Shown: piece by piece, positions 1 through 9,193 of the stretch
Layout of the letters: every line of letters begins with the position of its first letter
How positions within the stretch are numbered: position 1 is the stretch's first letter
Source: Gammaproteobacteria bacterium
GTDB taxonomy: Bacteria > Pseudomonadota > Gammaproteobacteria > UBA4575
Assembly (NCBI GenBank): GCA_028279275.1
Contig: JANQOB010000016.1
Span: forward strand, 28,417 to 92,416
DNA: 64,000 bases
Reading direction: 5' to 3'
Notes under the pieces: generated by a model
Told to the model about the DNA's origin: nothing
What the model saw: the letters and a program-made list of their open reading frames with translations, nothing else
Database searches by the model: none
Translations under genes and position numbers: made by a program

Positions 1-35
1 GTACAATTTTAACAAAAAATATTAGAGATTGAGTC

Positions 36-269
36 ATGCAAGTAACTGCGGAAGAAATTAGAAAAATAATATCCTCGTCGAAAATTATACCTGACCCTTC
101 TAAAATATCTGATGATACTAATCTACATGAAATTGGTATTGATTCACTAGATATCTTTACCCTTTATCTAAAAATTGAAGAACACTTCAATATCAAAATC
201 CCTGATGATGATGTTGATCGTTTAACCGATATAAACTTAATAGTTACATACATTAATTCAAAACTATAA
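36..269 (+). CDS. Acyl carrier protein (polysaccharide-cluster type)
   Basis: A 77-residue stand-alone carrier protein. The D-S-L motif places the phosphopantetheine attachment site at Ser37, and the flanking helices (EIGIDSLD, LYLKIEEHF) match the usual four-helix fold. Carrier proteins of this family hold acyl groups as thioesters in the cytoplasm. It is the first visible gene of a surface-glycan cluster, so I infer that it supplies an acyl or modified acyl group to a sugar rather than serving fatty-acid synthesis, whose AcpP normally lies beside fabF or fabD. Any activating ligase or acyltransferase partner would lie left of the window. A purine-rich stretch (gagattgag) precedes the ATG. 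Family assignment is firm; the specific role is inference. Confidence 0.88.
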   Translation: MQVTAEEIRKIISSSKIIPDPSKISDDTNLHEIGIDSLDIFTLYLKIEEHFNIKIPDDDVDRLTDINLIVTYINSKL

Positions 270-389
270 TTTAAGAATATTGTATTTTAAAAATAAAATC
301 TAAAATCTTTTTGATTCATAATAATATAATCAGAAATATTTTCTACATATTTATTAATATATGAAATAAGCCATAATTTAAATAAGTTA

Positions 390-1544
390 ATGAAAATATT
401 TATTGGTATGGTTGAAATTGCGAATAATATTAATGAATTCGCAGAAAGTTTGAAAAAGAATAATCATGAGGTAGAGACCTTGTGTTTAGTTAAAAATCAT
501 TATTATGATGAAAACCATTATGATCATTCTCTGGATACGCTATATAAGTTTATAAAAGTTAAATACATCAGGCATATAGCTTTTTCGCTTATATTATTCG
601 TGTACTTTCTTTATTTTTCATTTAAATGCGAAATTTTTATTTTCACTTGGAATATTACTTTTTTACCTTTCAAATTAGATTTATGGATATTAAAGTTATT
701 AGGAAAAAAGGTAATCATATTCAATTGTGGTGACGATGTAAGATATCGACCAATTCAGCTAAAAATAGAAAAGATGTATGGTCTTAATAGTTTTTTTGAG
801 CAAGATCCAGAATTAATAAGAGAATATAACAAAGGAGGAATAAGTTTTAATAAAGCATTTTTTTCACAAAGATTAGAAGAGTTGTCTGGTGCTAAAATAA
901 TATCATTACGGAGTCAAGCAACATTTCAAAAGAATCCTCTTATTATATTTAGATTTCCTGTGCATAAATTACTTGCTAATCCAAAAAGCCCTAATAATAA
1001 GCTTGTAATTGTACATGCACCTACCAATACTGTTTTTAAAGGAACGAAGTATGTAGATGAAGTAGTAAAAAATTTAGAAAAAAAAGGTTTCAACTTTGAG
1101 TATAGAAAAATTCAATCTAAAACAAACGATTATTTAATTAAAAATTTGATGGCAGCAGATATATTAATAGACCAACCCGGAAAGTGGATAGGAAGACTTG
1201 CTGCAGAGGCAATGGCGGCAGGTTGTATTGTAATAGGAGGTAATCGAAAATCATTTATCGGGACAGTAATAGATTCACCAGTTATCCAGTTCGAAACTGA
1301 TATTGAAGACTTAGAAAGGAAATTAACTGAACTACTTTCTAATAGAAAATTATGTGAAAAAATTATGTTAAATTCTTATAGCTTTTGGAAGAAGTACTAT
1401 TCGTATGAATCATTTGCAAAATACATTGAGGAAATCTTAAATAAATCCGCTGAGAAGTTTTATCCTCGATCAGATTACAAATCGCATCTTTTAAATTGTA
1501 GTGAAAATAAATATCAAAAAACAGTTATAAAATATCTATATTAA
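390..1544 (+). CDS. Glycosyltransferase, probably GT-B fold
   Basis: 384 residues. The C-terminal half carries the GT-B sugar-nucleotide binding pattern, with LAAEAMAAGCIVIGG near residue 275 followed by a helix and a trailing EDLERKLTELL segment. The N-terminal half is divergent and hydrophobic around residues 60-85 (LILFVYFLYF), suggesting membrane association. It most likely adds one sugar to a lipid-linked glycan on the cytoplasmic face of the inner membrane. It sits between the carrier protein and the flippase in a same-strand cluster. Donor and acceptor cannot be read from the sequence. Base composition is strikingly AT-rich compared with the housekeeping genes further right. Confidence 0.8.
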   Translation: MKIFIGMVEIANNINEFAESLKKNNHEVETLCLVKNHYYDENHYDHSLDTLYKFIKVKYIRHIAFSLILFVYFLYFSFKCEIFIFTWNITFLPFKLDLWILKLLGKKVIIFNCGDDVRYRPIQLKIEKMYGLNSFFEQDPELIREYNKGGISFNKAFFSQRLEELSGAKIISLRSQATFQKNPLIIFRFPVHKLLANPKSPNNKLVIVHAPTNTVFKGTKYVDEVVKNLEKKGFNFEYRKIQSKTNDYLIKNLMAADILIDQPGKWIGRLAAEAMAAGCIVIGGNRKSFIGTVIDSPVIQFETDIEDLERKLTELLSNRKLCEKIMLNSYSFWKKYYSYESFAKYIEEILNKSAEKFYPRSDYKSHLLNCSENKYQKTVIKYLY

Positions 1545-1577
1545 ATTTATGCCTAGTAATACAATAGATATAAATAA

Positions 1578-3014
1578 GTGTTAAATAGTTTTCTTAAAGA
1601 CAGCATTACATATGCGATACCTGCCTTGTTATCTAGAGGCATTGGCTTATTTTTACTACCAATATATACAAGATATCTAAGTCCGCAGGAATATGGTGTA
1701 ATAGAACTTTTAACAATTTTATTTGCAATATTAAATATCTTAATTCCTTTAGAAATAACTCAGGCAGAAGCAAGATTGCTGCCTGATGCAAAAATGAAAA
1801 TTATCAAAAAGCAGTTGGCATCAACTGCTTTTTGGTTTACGGCAATTGGATTTAGTAATGTTGCAGTAATTATATGGGTACATTCTACTAGCTTTAGCTT
1901 AAGTTTATTTGGAAGCGAAAAATATAATCTAGATTTAAGAGTTGCGTCACTTTCTATGATTGTTAATGCATTGTTCTATGTAGTGCAAAATCATTTACGA
2001 TGGTGTCTTCTTGCCCGTGAATCAGCTTTTGTCGGAATTATTTATTCAATATTAGTCGCATTCATATCAATATATTTAGTTGTTGTTCTAAAATTAGGCG
2101 TGACTGGTGTGCTAGTGGGTCAATTAATTAGTGGAATGTTAGCGTTAATAATAGGTATTACTTTATCATTTAAAAATATTCCAATCACATTTTTATTCAA
2201 GTTCTCAAAATTGAAAGAAATGCTTGTTTATTCAACCCCTCTTGTGTTTTCTGGTATTGCAGTATACATAAATACTTATATCGATAGATGGTTAATAAAT
2301 GCGTTTCTTGGGGTGGATGATGTAGGTATATATGGCGTTGCATATCGTGTTGCACTTATACCTGGATTAGTCATGTACGCATTTCAAATGGCGTTAGCAC
2401 CACTTATTTTTCATAATTATAGTAAGAACGAGACACCATCAAATATATCTAGGCTCTTTAATTATTTTCTTGTAATAATTTTACCAGTATTGTTAATAAT
2501 CAGCCTATTCGCAGATGATTTTATAAGGTTACTGACTACTGAGCAATTTTATAGCGCATCAGAATTAGTTTTCATTCTTTGTATTTCAATAGTGTTTATG
2601 AATATGTATATCTTTTTCCCAGGGCTTGGGATCAAGAAATTAACCTCACGAATCGCAGTAATAAATATTTTTGCCTCTACGACAAATGTAATTTTTAATA
2701 TTATATTAATACCTAAACTTGGCATAAAAGGCGCCGCAATATCTACTTTGATTGGTTCTATAGCTATGGCGGTTCTTTATTATTATTGGGGTAACAAAAA
2801 GTATAAGATTCCTTATGATTATAAAAATATTATTTTATCATTAATTATATTAAGCACATTTATTTTATTTTTTAATATATTTGAATTCAATATCATTCAA
2901 TTAATTCTATTCATAATTGTTTTTATAAGTATGTTATTTTTTTTACTTTTTTCCTCAGAAGAAAAAAAAGAAATATTTGACAGACTGTCTAAAATTAACA
3001 TAGCAAACAAGTAA
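1578..3014 (+). CDS. Wzx-type polysaccharide flippase (MOP superfamily)
   Basis: 478 residues with about a dozen hydrophobic segments spread along the whole chain and an N-terminal pattern typical of polysaccharide exporters (SITYAIPALLSRGIGLFLLPIYTRYL). Members move undecaprenyl-linked oligosaccharide units across the inner membrane in Wzx/Wzy-dependent O-antigen, capsule or glycoprotein glycan pathways. The start is GTG at 1578, which fits the conserved N-terminus; no good ribosome site is visible. It lies among glycosyltransferases and the PglC-F-like module, consistent with flipping their product. No Wzy polymerase is recognisable in the visible part of the cluster. Confidence 0.88.
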   Translation: MLNSFLKDSITYAIPALLSRGIGLFLLPIYTRYLSPQEYGVIELLTILFAILNILIPLEITQAEARLLPDAKMKIIKKQLASTAFWFTAIGFSNVAVIIWVHSTSFSLSLFGSEKYNLDLRVASLSMIVNALFYVVQNHLRWCLLARESAFVGIIYSILVAFISIYLVVVLKLGVTGVLVGQLISGMLALIIGITLSFKNIPITFLFKFSKLKEMLVYSTPLVFSGIAVYINTYIDRWLINAFLGVDDVGIYGVAYRVALIPGLVMYAFQMALAPLIFHNYSKNETPSNISRLFNYFLVIILPVLLIISLFADDFIRLLTTEQFYSASELVFILCISIVFMNMYIFFPGLGIKKLTSRIAVINIFASTTNVIFNIILIPKLGIKGAAISTLIGSIAMAVLYYYWGNKKYKIPYDYKNIILSLIILSTFILFFNIFEFNIIQLILFIIVFISMLFFLLFSSEEKKEIFDRLSKINIANK

Positions 3015-3028
3015 TAACAGTAATATAT

Positions 3029-4954
3029 ATGTGTGGAATTACAGTTGTTGTGACAAACGGGGATTGCAAGTACCCCAAAACTATTACAGAAGCAGCTTTA
3101 GATGGTTTAAGGCACAGAGGGCCAGATGATAAAGGCATTCTAGCTGTTAGCAAAGATAAAATAAATTATCCAGAGGAAGAAGAGCTAGAAATAATCAATC
3201 CGTCAGTTACTTTTTTTCATAGAAGATTATCTATCATCGACCTTTCGAAAGCAGGTCGGCAACCAATGAGCACAATTTGCAACAGATATCATATTGTATT
3301 TAATGGTGAAGTCTATAATTATTTGGAACTTAAAACTGAATTGATTGCAAAAGGTTATCAATTTAGATCAGACTCTGACACAGAAGTTATCCTTAATTCG
3401 TATAAAGAATGGAAAGAAGAATGTCTTAATAAATTTATAGGGATGTTTGCCATTATTATATTGGATACACTTCAAAGTAAGTTATTTGTGGCACGTGATC
3501 AATTTGGTATAAAGCCTTTATATTATTGCTTTTGGAAAGGAGGCATTGCTTTTTCATCAGAAATCGGGCCTCTTTTAACTTTGGATGGTGTTAGTAAAAA
3601 AGCAAATCCACAGAGAGTTTATGAATATTTGCGCTTTAGTTTAACTGATTATGGTTCTGAAACGTTATATGAAGATATCAAACAAGTACCACCTTCACAC
3701 TGGTTCCATGTTGATACAAAAAGCATAAAGATTCAAAATTCTACAAAATATTGGTCCATTTCACTAAATAATAAGTCAGAGTTAGATTATAAAGCTGCCG
3801 CAAAAAAATTGAGAAATCTTTTTCTTGAAAGTATCGAGCTTCACTTAAGAAGTGATGTGGTCGTGGGTTCTGCATTATCAGGAGGTATTGATTCTTCAGC
3901 AATTGTTTGTGCAATCCGCCATTTAAGGTCTGATGCAGAAATTCATACTTTTAGCTTCATCGCCGAAGATCAAAAAATTTCAGAAGAATTGTGGGTGGAT
4001 TTGGTCTCAAAGCATGTTGGGTCAAAGACTCACAAAGTTTACGCAAACCAAGATATGCTGATATCCGATATTGATTCATTACTTATAACACAAGGGGAAC
4101 CGTTTGCGAGTACGAGTATTTATGCACAAAACCAAGTATTTAAGACGGCAAGTCAAATGGGCATAAAAGTAATGTTAGATGGTCAAGGTGCTGATGAAAT
4201 ACTAGCGGGTTATTCACGTTATCAGGGTGCTAGATTTGGATCACTACTAAAAAGTGGAAATATTTTTAGTGCATCAAGCTTCATAAAACATTCATCAAAT
4301 TGGCCGGGTAGAAGCAAGTCTGAAATCTTTAAGAGAGGCGTTCGTCATTTATTACCTCCGTTTTTATTACCATTTGCAATGAAGGTAGTGGGTCATAGAG
4401 TGGATTCTGAATGGTTGAATATGAATTGGTTTCACAATCAAAACGTAAATTATAAGATTCCAGGTAGAAATGACTGTATAAAATATTGTTTGAAAGAAAA
4501 CTTAGTTAATGATATCGAAAATGTAAGCCTTCCACATCTGTTGAGATTTGAGGATAGAAATTCAATGACATATTCGGTTGAGAGTCGCGTACCATTCTTG
4601 ACGACTAAAATTGTTGAGTTTATTTTTAGTTTGCCAGAGTATTATTTAATCGATGATAGTGGCACTAGTAAAGCAATTTTTAGAGAAGCAATGCGAGGTA
4701 TTGTGCCTGATAAAATATTAGATAGAAAAGATAAGATTGGATTTCAAACACCTGAGCTAAGTTGGTTGCGAAAAATACAGCCATGGATAGAAGAAACTCT
4801 TAATCATTCGTCAAAACTACCTGTATTCAATGAAGCTAAACTTGTAGATGAATGGGAGAATATATTATCAGGAAAACGTCCTTTTGATTTTAGACTTTGG
4901 AGATGGATTGATTATTCAAAATGGAGCGAATTAAATGGAATACAATATAAATAA
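3029..4954 (+). CDS. asnB: Asparagine synthase-type glutamine amidotransferase
   Basis: 641 residues. Cys2 directly after the initiator Met (MCGI) is the class II glutaminase nucleophile, followed by RHRGPDD and FNGEVYNY. The C-terminal synthetase half has the pyrophosphate loop SALSGGIDSSA near residue 285 and the FEDRNSMTYSVESRVPFL block. Family members transfer ammonia from glutamine to an adenylylated carboxylate. In polysaccharide clusters, relatives often amidate uronic acids rather than make asparagine, and that is the reading I prefer here. It directly follows the flippase by 14 bases. A true metabolic AsnB cannot be excluded. Confidence 0.9.
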   Translation: MCGITVVVTNGDCKYPKTITEAALDGLRHRGPDDKGILAVSKDKINYPEEEELEIINPSVTFFHRRLSIIDLSKAGRQPMSTICNRYHIVFNGEVYNYLELKTELIAKGYQFRSDSDTEVILNSYKEWKEECLNKFIGMFAIIILDTLQSKLFVARDQFGIKPLYYCFWKGGIAFSSEIGPLLTLDGVSKKANPQRVYEYLRFSLTDYGSETLYEDIKQVPPSHWFHVDTKSIKIQNSTKYWSISLNNKSELDYKAAAKKLRNLFLESIELHLRSDVVVGSALSGGIDSSAIVCAIRHLRSDAEIHTFSFIAEDQKISEELWVDLVSKHVGSKTHKVYANQDMLISDIDSLLITQGEPFASTSIYAQNQVFKTASQMGIKVMLDGQGADEILAGYSRYQGARFGSLLKSGNIFSASSFIKHSSNWPGRSKSEIFKRGVRHLLPPFLLPFAMKVVGHRVDSEWLNMNWFHNQNVNYKIPGRNDCIKYCLKENLVNDIENVSLPHLLRFEDRNSMTYSVESRVPFLTTKIVEFIFSLPEYYLIDDSGTSKAIFREAMRGIVPDKILDRKDKIGFQTPELSWLRKIQPWIEETLNHSSKLPVFNEAKLVDEWENILSGKRPFDFRLWRWIDYSKWSELNGIQYK

Positions 4955-5330
4955 GAATTTTAATAATTGAAGAAAAGTATGATTCTAGTGTTTTTTAATT
5001 CCACAGAGACAGTTTTCCACGCATCAAGAGGTTTTCTTAAAGTTCAAATTTAATAGCTATGTAGATATGGATGAGTAACAAATTAAAAAAATTTTAAATA
5101 AAGTATAATTAAAGAAGTAGCCAATAAAATATTGCTCAAAATTTATCATAATTTATAGATCTTTCTGGTCGATTCATTTATTAAAGATATTAAGTTACAT
5201 ATCTACGAAAAGACATAATCACCCAAACATTGGTTCATTCAATCATGATTTTACATAACAGTATTTATGAATCTCAAAAAGACAAGATATTTAGTCAGGA
5301 AAATATTCGCGTCTTATTCTGAGAAATTTA
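4955..5330. other. 376-base AT-rich spacer, no gene seen
   Basis: A very AT-rich stretch between asnB and the next glycosyltransferase. Only short reading frames occur, the longest obvious one being about 24 codons starting near 4980 with no convincing ribosome site. No terminator with a GC-rich stem, no tRNA and no insertion-sequence ends are visible. It may contain the promoter for the next gene or the remains of a lost gene, but nothing in it supports either reading specifically. Confidence 0.5.
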
Positions 5331-6452
5331 ATGATTAATGTCTTAACAGTCGGTCATCCACGTTTTGATACTCGTATCTGGATAAAAGAAATTACATCTT
5401 TAGTTAATGCTGGCTATAGGGTGAGATATCATGTTGCGGATGGTGCCGGTAATCAAATGGAAAATGGCGTTGAAATTATTGATTATGGGTTAATTTCATC
5501 TGGTAGTGGAATATGGTTTCGACTAAAGAGCATGTTCAAGATCGTATCTCGCTCCGGTCTAAAACGAGGAGATTGGGTACATTTCCATGATAGTATTTTT
5601 GTACCTTTTGCATTGCTTATGGCATTAAAAGGTTGTCGAATTATATATGATGTTCATGAAGATTATCCTAGACAAGTGTTATATTCTAGATTTCCAAAAA
5701 GCATTAAAGTTGTTTGGAGTATGGTCCTTGAGAGTTTAGAGTGGTTGTCAAATTATTTTTTCATAGCATATATTACTGCTACACCCGTAATAGCTGAGCG
5801 CTTTCGTAATGATAAAACCTGGATAATTCACAACTTTCCATTACTAAATGAATTGCAAAATGAGAGTTCGCAACAAGGCAAACCTAAGGAAGATTATTTT
5901 ATTTACATAGGTGGACTTGCCGAAGTAAGAGGTGTAAAAGAAATGGTTGATGCGGTTGATAGTGCTGTAAAAGTTAATCCTAACATTAAGCTTGCGTTGG
6001 GTGGAAATTATTCATCGAGCTCTCTCAGAAATGAACTCAAATGTAAAGCAGGATGGAAATATACATGTGAACTTGGCTGGCTCTCTAGGGAGCAGGTCGC
6101 TTCATGGTTATCTATGAGTAAAGCAGGCTTAGTTACTTTACATCCAATTAAAAATTATCCTGAGGCTTATCCGGTAAAACTTTTTGAGTACATGTCTGCT
6201 GGTTTGCCTGTTATAGCTTCTGACTTTCCTTTATGGAATCAAATAATTAATAAAGCCGGTTGCGGTATTCTCGTAAACCCACTTGACCCCATAGCAATAT
6301 CTAGGGCGATGCTATGGATTGTGGATAACCCTGAGGAAGCTACCAAAATGGGTGCATCCGGGCGAAAAGCCATCGAAGAGCTTTACAACTGGAATCTCGA
6401 AGAAATAAAACTCATTGAAGCATACAAAATGCTTGGTGTGGAAATGTTGTGA
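5331..6452 (+). CDS. Glycosyltransferase family 4
   Basis: 373 residues with the GT4 layout: N-terminal LTVGHPRFDTRIW, an acceptor-domain motif YDVHEDYPR near residue 108, and a C-terminal donor-binding block PVKLFEYMSAGLPVIASD with the E-x7-type acidic pair, followed by GCGILVNPLDP. Enzymes of this family transfer a sugar with retention from a nucleotide donor at the inner membrane surface. It is isolated from its neighbours by spacers of 376 and 196 bases, so it may have its own promoter. The sugar specificity is not deducible. Confidence 0.9.
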   Translation: MINVLTVGHPRFDTRIWIKEITSLVNAGYRVRYHVADGAGNQMENGVEIIDYGLISSGSGIWFRLKSMFKIVSRSGLKRGDWVHFHDSIFVPFALLMALKGCRIIYDVHEDYPRQVLYSRFPKSIKVVWSMVLESLEWLSNYFFIAYITATPVIAERFRNDKTWIIHNFPLLNELQNESSQQGKPKEDYFIYIGGLAEVRGVKEMVDAVDSAVKVNPNIKLALGGNYSSSSLRNELKCKAGWKYTCELGWLSREQVASWLSMSKAGLVTLHPIKNYPEAYPVKLFEYMSAGLPVIASDFPLWNQIINKAGCGILVNPLDPIAISRAMLWIVDNPEEATKMGASGRKAIEELYNWNLEEIKLIEAYKMLGVEML

Positions 6453-6648
6453 GTCTCAAATTAATTAATAGAACATATGTGCACATGTGATACGTAAAAG
6501 GTGAGAGCTTAGCAAGCTTCTGTAAAACCTTAGAAGATAAAATAAATACAAGGGTAATGAAGCTATAAGCTTATTGGAATTGGTTGTTATAAGTTTTATT
6601 AGTTAACAGAAAATTAATTTCAATAAAAAATCTACAAAGGATTTCTTT

Positions 6649-7878
6649 TTGAATCTATGGATTATTAATCATTACGGTCAGGAACCAGACGGAGTTGGTG
6701 GAACACGCCACTATTTTTTGTCCAAGCATCTTAAATCTTTTGGGTGGAATGTTTCTATTTTGGCAGCAAGCGTAGAGCATAGTACTGGTAGACAACGCCT
6801 TAGAGGTTTAAATATTTTTCGATTACAGAAAATCAGAGACGTCAACTTTGTTTGGTTTAAAGTCCCAAAACTTAGAGGGAGTGGAGTGGGACGTTTAATA
6901 AATATGATTGTGTATACGTTCTTAGTTTTGGTTTATGGATATGTTTTTCGAGCGCAAAGACCAGATGTGATCGTTGGTTCAACAGTTCATCCATTTGCAG
7001 CATGGGCTGCAATGAGACTGGCTAAGTTTTATAAAATTCCATTTATCTACGAAGTTCGTGATTTATGGCCCGAGACATTAATAAGCATGGGTATTATAAG
7101 AAAAGAAAGTATTTTTGCAAAAATACTTTATTATCTAGAAAAGAAAATGTTATTGAGATCAAATAACGTGATTACACTTCTACCTGGGGCTGTTGATTAT
7201 TTTACTTCTAAAGGCATATCTAGAGATAAAGTCGTATATATCCCTAATGGTGCTGAGCATATAAAAGTTAACAATGAATATAAAAGAAGTAGTGTTTTCA
7301 ATTTAATTTATTTGGGTTCTCTAGGGTATGCTAATAATCTAGATATTTTACTATTAGCAATTTCAAAACTAGAGAAAAATAGATCATTTCCACCTTTTGT
7401 TTGTAGACTAATTGGGGATGGAGAAGAAAAAGATAACTTGATCAAGCTTTCCAATGAATTAACATTGAGAAACGTTAAATTTGAGGGCCCAGTTAAAAAA
7501 TCAAATATATTCAAAGTATGTAGAAATGCCGATGCATTTGTAATTATTGTTAGAGATTTGCCAGAACTTTATAAATATGGGATCAGTATGAATAAAATAT
7601 TTGAGTATATGTCTTATTCTCGACCCATAATTATCGCTGCTGAAAGTTTTAATAATCCAATCAAGGAAGCGGAATCTGGAATTACTGTTGAACCAGGCTC
7701 GCCTGAAAAAATTGCAGAAGCGATAGAAGTTATACTAAATATGCCATTAGATGAGCGCCGAAAAATGGGAGAAAAGGGTTATGAATACTTTAAGAAATAC
7801 CACAGTTATGATGTGTTAGCGAAGAAACTGGATAGGGTATTACGTGATTCAATTAGTGAATATCAGATAATTAAATAA
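6649..7878 (+). CDS. Glycosyltransferase family 4, WbuB/PglA-like
   Basis: 409 residues. N-terminal WIINHYGQEPDGVGGTRHY, central EVRDLWPETLISMG and C-terminal KIFEYMSYSRPIIIAAES mark the WbuB-like branch of GT4, whose characterised members add amino-deoxy sugars to lipid-linked O-antigen units. The start is TTG at 6649, supported by an AAAGG ribosome site eight bases upstream and by the conserved N-terminus. It precedes the PglC-like initiating transferase by 109 bases, so it is a good candidate for adding the second sugar. That step order is inference from gene context. Confidence 0.9.
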   Translation: MNLWIINHYGQEPDGVGGTRHYFLSKHLKSFGWNVSILAASVEHSTGRQRLRGLNIFRLQKIRDVNFVWFKVPKLRGSGVGRLINMIVYTFLVLVYGYVFRAQRPDVIVGSTVHPFAAWAAMRLAKFYKIPFIYEVRDLWPETLISMGIIRKESIFAKILYYLEKKMLLRSNNVITLLPGAVDYFTSKGISRDKVVYIPNGAEHIKVNNEYKRSSVFNLIYLGSLGYANNLDILLLAISKLEKNRSFPPFVCRLIGDGEEKDNLIKLSNELTLRNVKFEGPVKKSNIFKVCRNADAFVIIVRDLPELYKYGISMNKIFEYMSYSRPIIIAAESFNNPIKEAESGITVEPGSPEKIAEAIEVILNMPLDERRKMGEKGYEYFKKYHSYDVLAKKLDRVLRDSISEYQIIK

Positions 7879-7987
7879 ATATCTTAAAAATTATCATTCA
7901 GCTAGTTAATTTTATGATTAATCTTAATAAAATTGTATGTTAAGTTCTATTTGATATTGTTTTCTTGATTATATTGAAAAACTATAA

Positions 7988-8572
7988 ATGAAAAGGCTAT
8001 TTGATTTAGTTTTATCGCTAGTACTTTTAATTATATTTAGTTGGATAATTATTCTGGTTGCTATTGTGATAAGAGTTGTTTTGGGTAAGCCAATACTATT
8101 TACACAAATAAGGCCTGGTTTGAACGAAGTTCCATTTACTCTCTATAAATTTCGCACAATGCGTGAGCCAAGTGACACTGCATGTAATTCTGACGAAGAA
8201 AGAATAACAACTTTAGGGAAATGGTTACGAAAGACTAGTTTAGATGAAATCCCTTCTTTGTGGAATGTAGTGAGAGGTGAAATGAGTATGGTTGGACCAA
8301 GACCATTATTATTAGAATATCTACCACTGTATAATTTAGAGCAGTCAAGACGTCATGAAGTTAAGCCAGGTATTACAGGATGGGCACAAGTAAATGGAAG
8401 AAATGCGTTAAGCTGGGAAGATAAATTTAAGTTAGATGTTTGGTATGTGGATAATCATAATTGTTATCTAGATATCAAGATATTATTTATGACGATTGTT
8501 TCAGTCTTTAAATCAACTGGCATCACTCAGGAAGGTAATGTGACGGCTGAAAAATTTCGAGGGTCAAAATGA
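7988..8572 (+). CDS. pglC: Initiating sugar-phosphate transferase, PglC-like
   Basis: 194 residues, the short monotopic form of the bacterial sugar transferase family. A re-entrant hydrophobic helix fills residues 5-33, followed by GKPILFTQIRPG, the YKFRTM motif, the catalytic Asp-Glu pair in SLDEIPSLWNV and the GPRPLL/KPGITGWAQVNGR blocks. The family moves a sugar 1-phosphate from UDP-sugar to undecaprenyl phosphate, the first membrane step of glycan assembly. It overlaps the next gene by four bases (ATGA), so the two are probably translationally coupled. With the PglD, E and F homologues next to it, UDP-diNAc-bacillosamine or a related 4-amino sugar is the expected substrate. Confidence 0.92.
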   Translation: MKRLFDLVLSLVLLIIFSWIIILVAIVIRVVLGKPILFTQIRPGLNEVPFTLYKFRTMREPSDTACNSDEERITTLGKWLRKTSLDEIPSLWNVVRGEMSMVGPRPLLLEYLPLYNLEQSRRHEVKPGITGWAQVNGRNALSWEDKFKLDVWYVDNHNCYLDIKILFMTIVSVFKSTGITQEGNVTAEKFRGSK

Positions 8573-9192
8573 AACCCAAATTATTAATCCTAGGTGCCGG
8601 TGGCCATGGTCTAGTAGTGGCAGATGCTGCTATAAAACAGGACTTTTGGTCTGATGTTAAATTTTTAGACGACAATGTAAAAATAAAGTTGCCAGATTAT
8701 GAAGTAATCGGAAAAATTTCTGAAGTAAAAAATTTTAAAGATAAATTTCAAGATATATTTATTGCAATCGGTAATAACAAGCATCGATTAAGCTTAATAA
8801 AAGAAATGATCTGTTGCGGATTAAATATACCTACAATTCAACATCCAAGTTCAATAATTTGCTCGTCTACAAAGATAGATTCAGGTTGTTTCTTAGCTGC
8901 TAATTCTGTGTTAGGAGTAGGTGCAAAATTGGGTTTAGGTTGTATTATTAATACTGGCGCTACTGTTGATCATGAAAACCTAATATCTGATGGAGTGCAT
9001 GTTTCTCCAGGAGCGCATCTTGGAGGAGGGGTAAAGGTTGGGGAGTGTAGCTGGATTGGGATTGGTGCAAGTATACGAGAGCAAGTATGTGTTGGAGCGA
9101 ATGTTGTTGTCGGAGCTGGTGCTGCGGTTGTGAGTGATGTAGAAAATGGATTGCAAGTTTTAGGTGTTCCTGCGCGAGTAAAAGAGACATAG
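8569..9192 (+). CDS. pglD: Sugar O/N-acetyltransferase, PglD/NeuD family
   Basis: 207 residues. An N-terminal Rossmann-like subdomain begins LLILGAGGHG, and the C-terminal two thirds is a left-handed beta-helix made of hexapeptide repeats. His135 in ATVDHEN corresponds to the catalytic base of PglD. The family acetylates the 4-amino group of UDP-4-amino sugars using acetyl-CoA. Overlap with the PglC-like gene upstream and a one-base gap to the aminotransferase downstream give a tight operon. NeuD-type sialic acid O-acetyltransferases look similar, but the neighbours favour the bacillosamine role. Confidence 0.9.
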   Translation: MKPKLLILGAGGHGLVVADAAIKQDFWSDVKFLDDNVKIKLPDYEVIGKISEVKNFKDKFQDIFIAIGNNKHRLSLIKEMICCGLNIPTIQHPSSIICSSTKIDSGCFLAANSVLGVGAKLGLGCIINTGATVDHENLISDGVHVSPGAHLGGGVKVGECSWIGIGASIREQVCVGANVVVGAGAAVVSDVENGLQVLGVPARVKET

Positions 9193-9193
9193 A

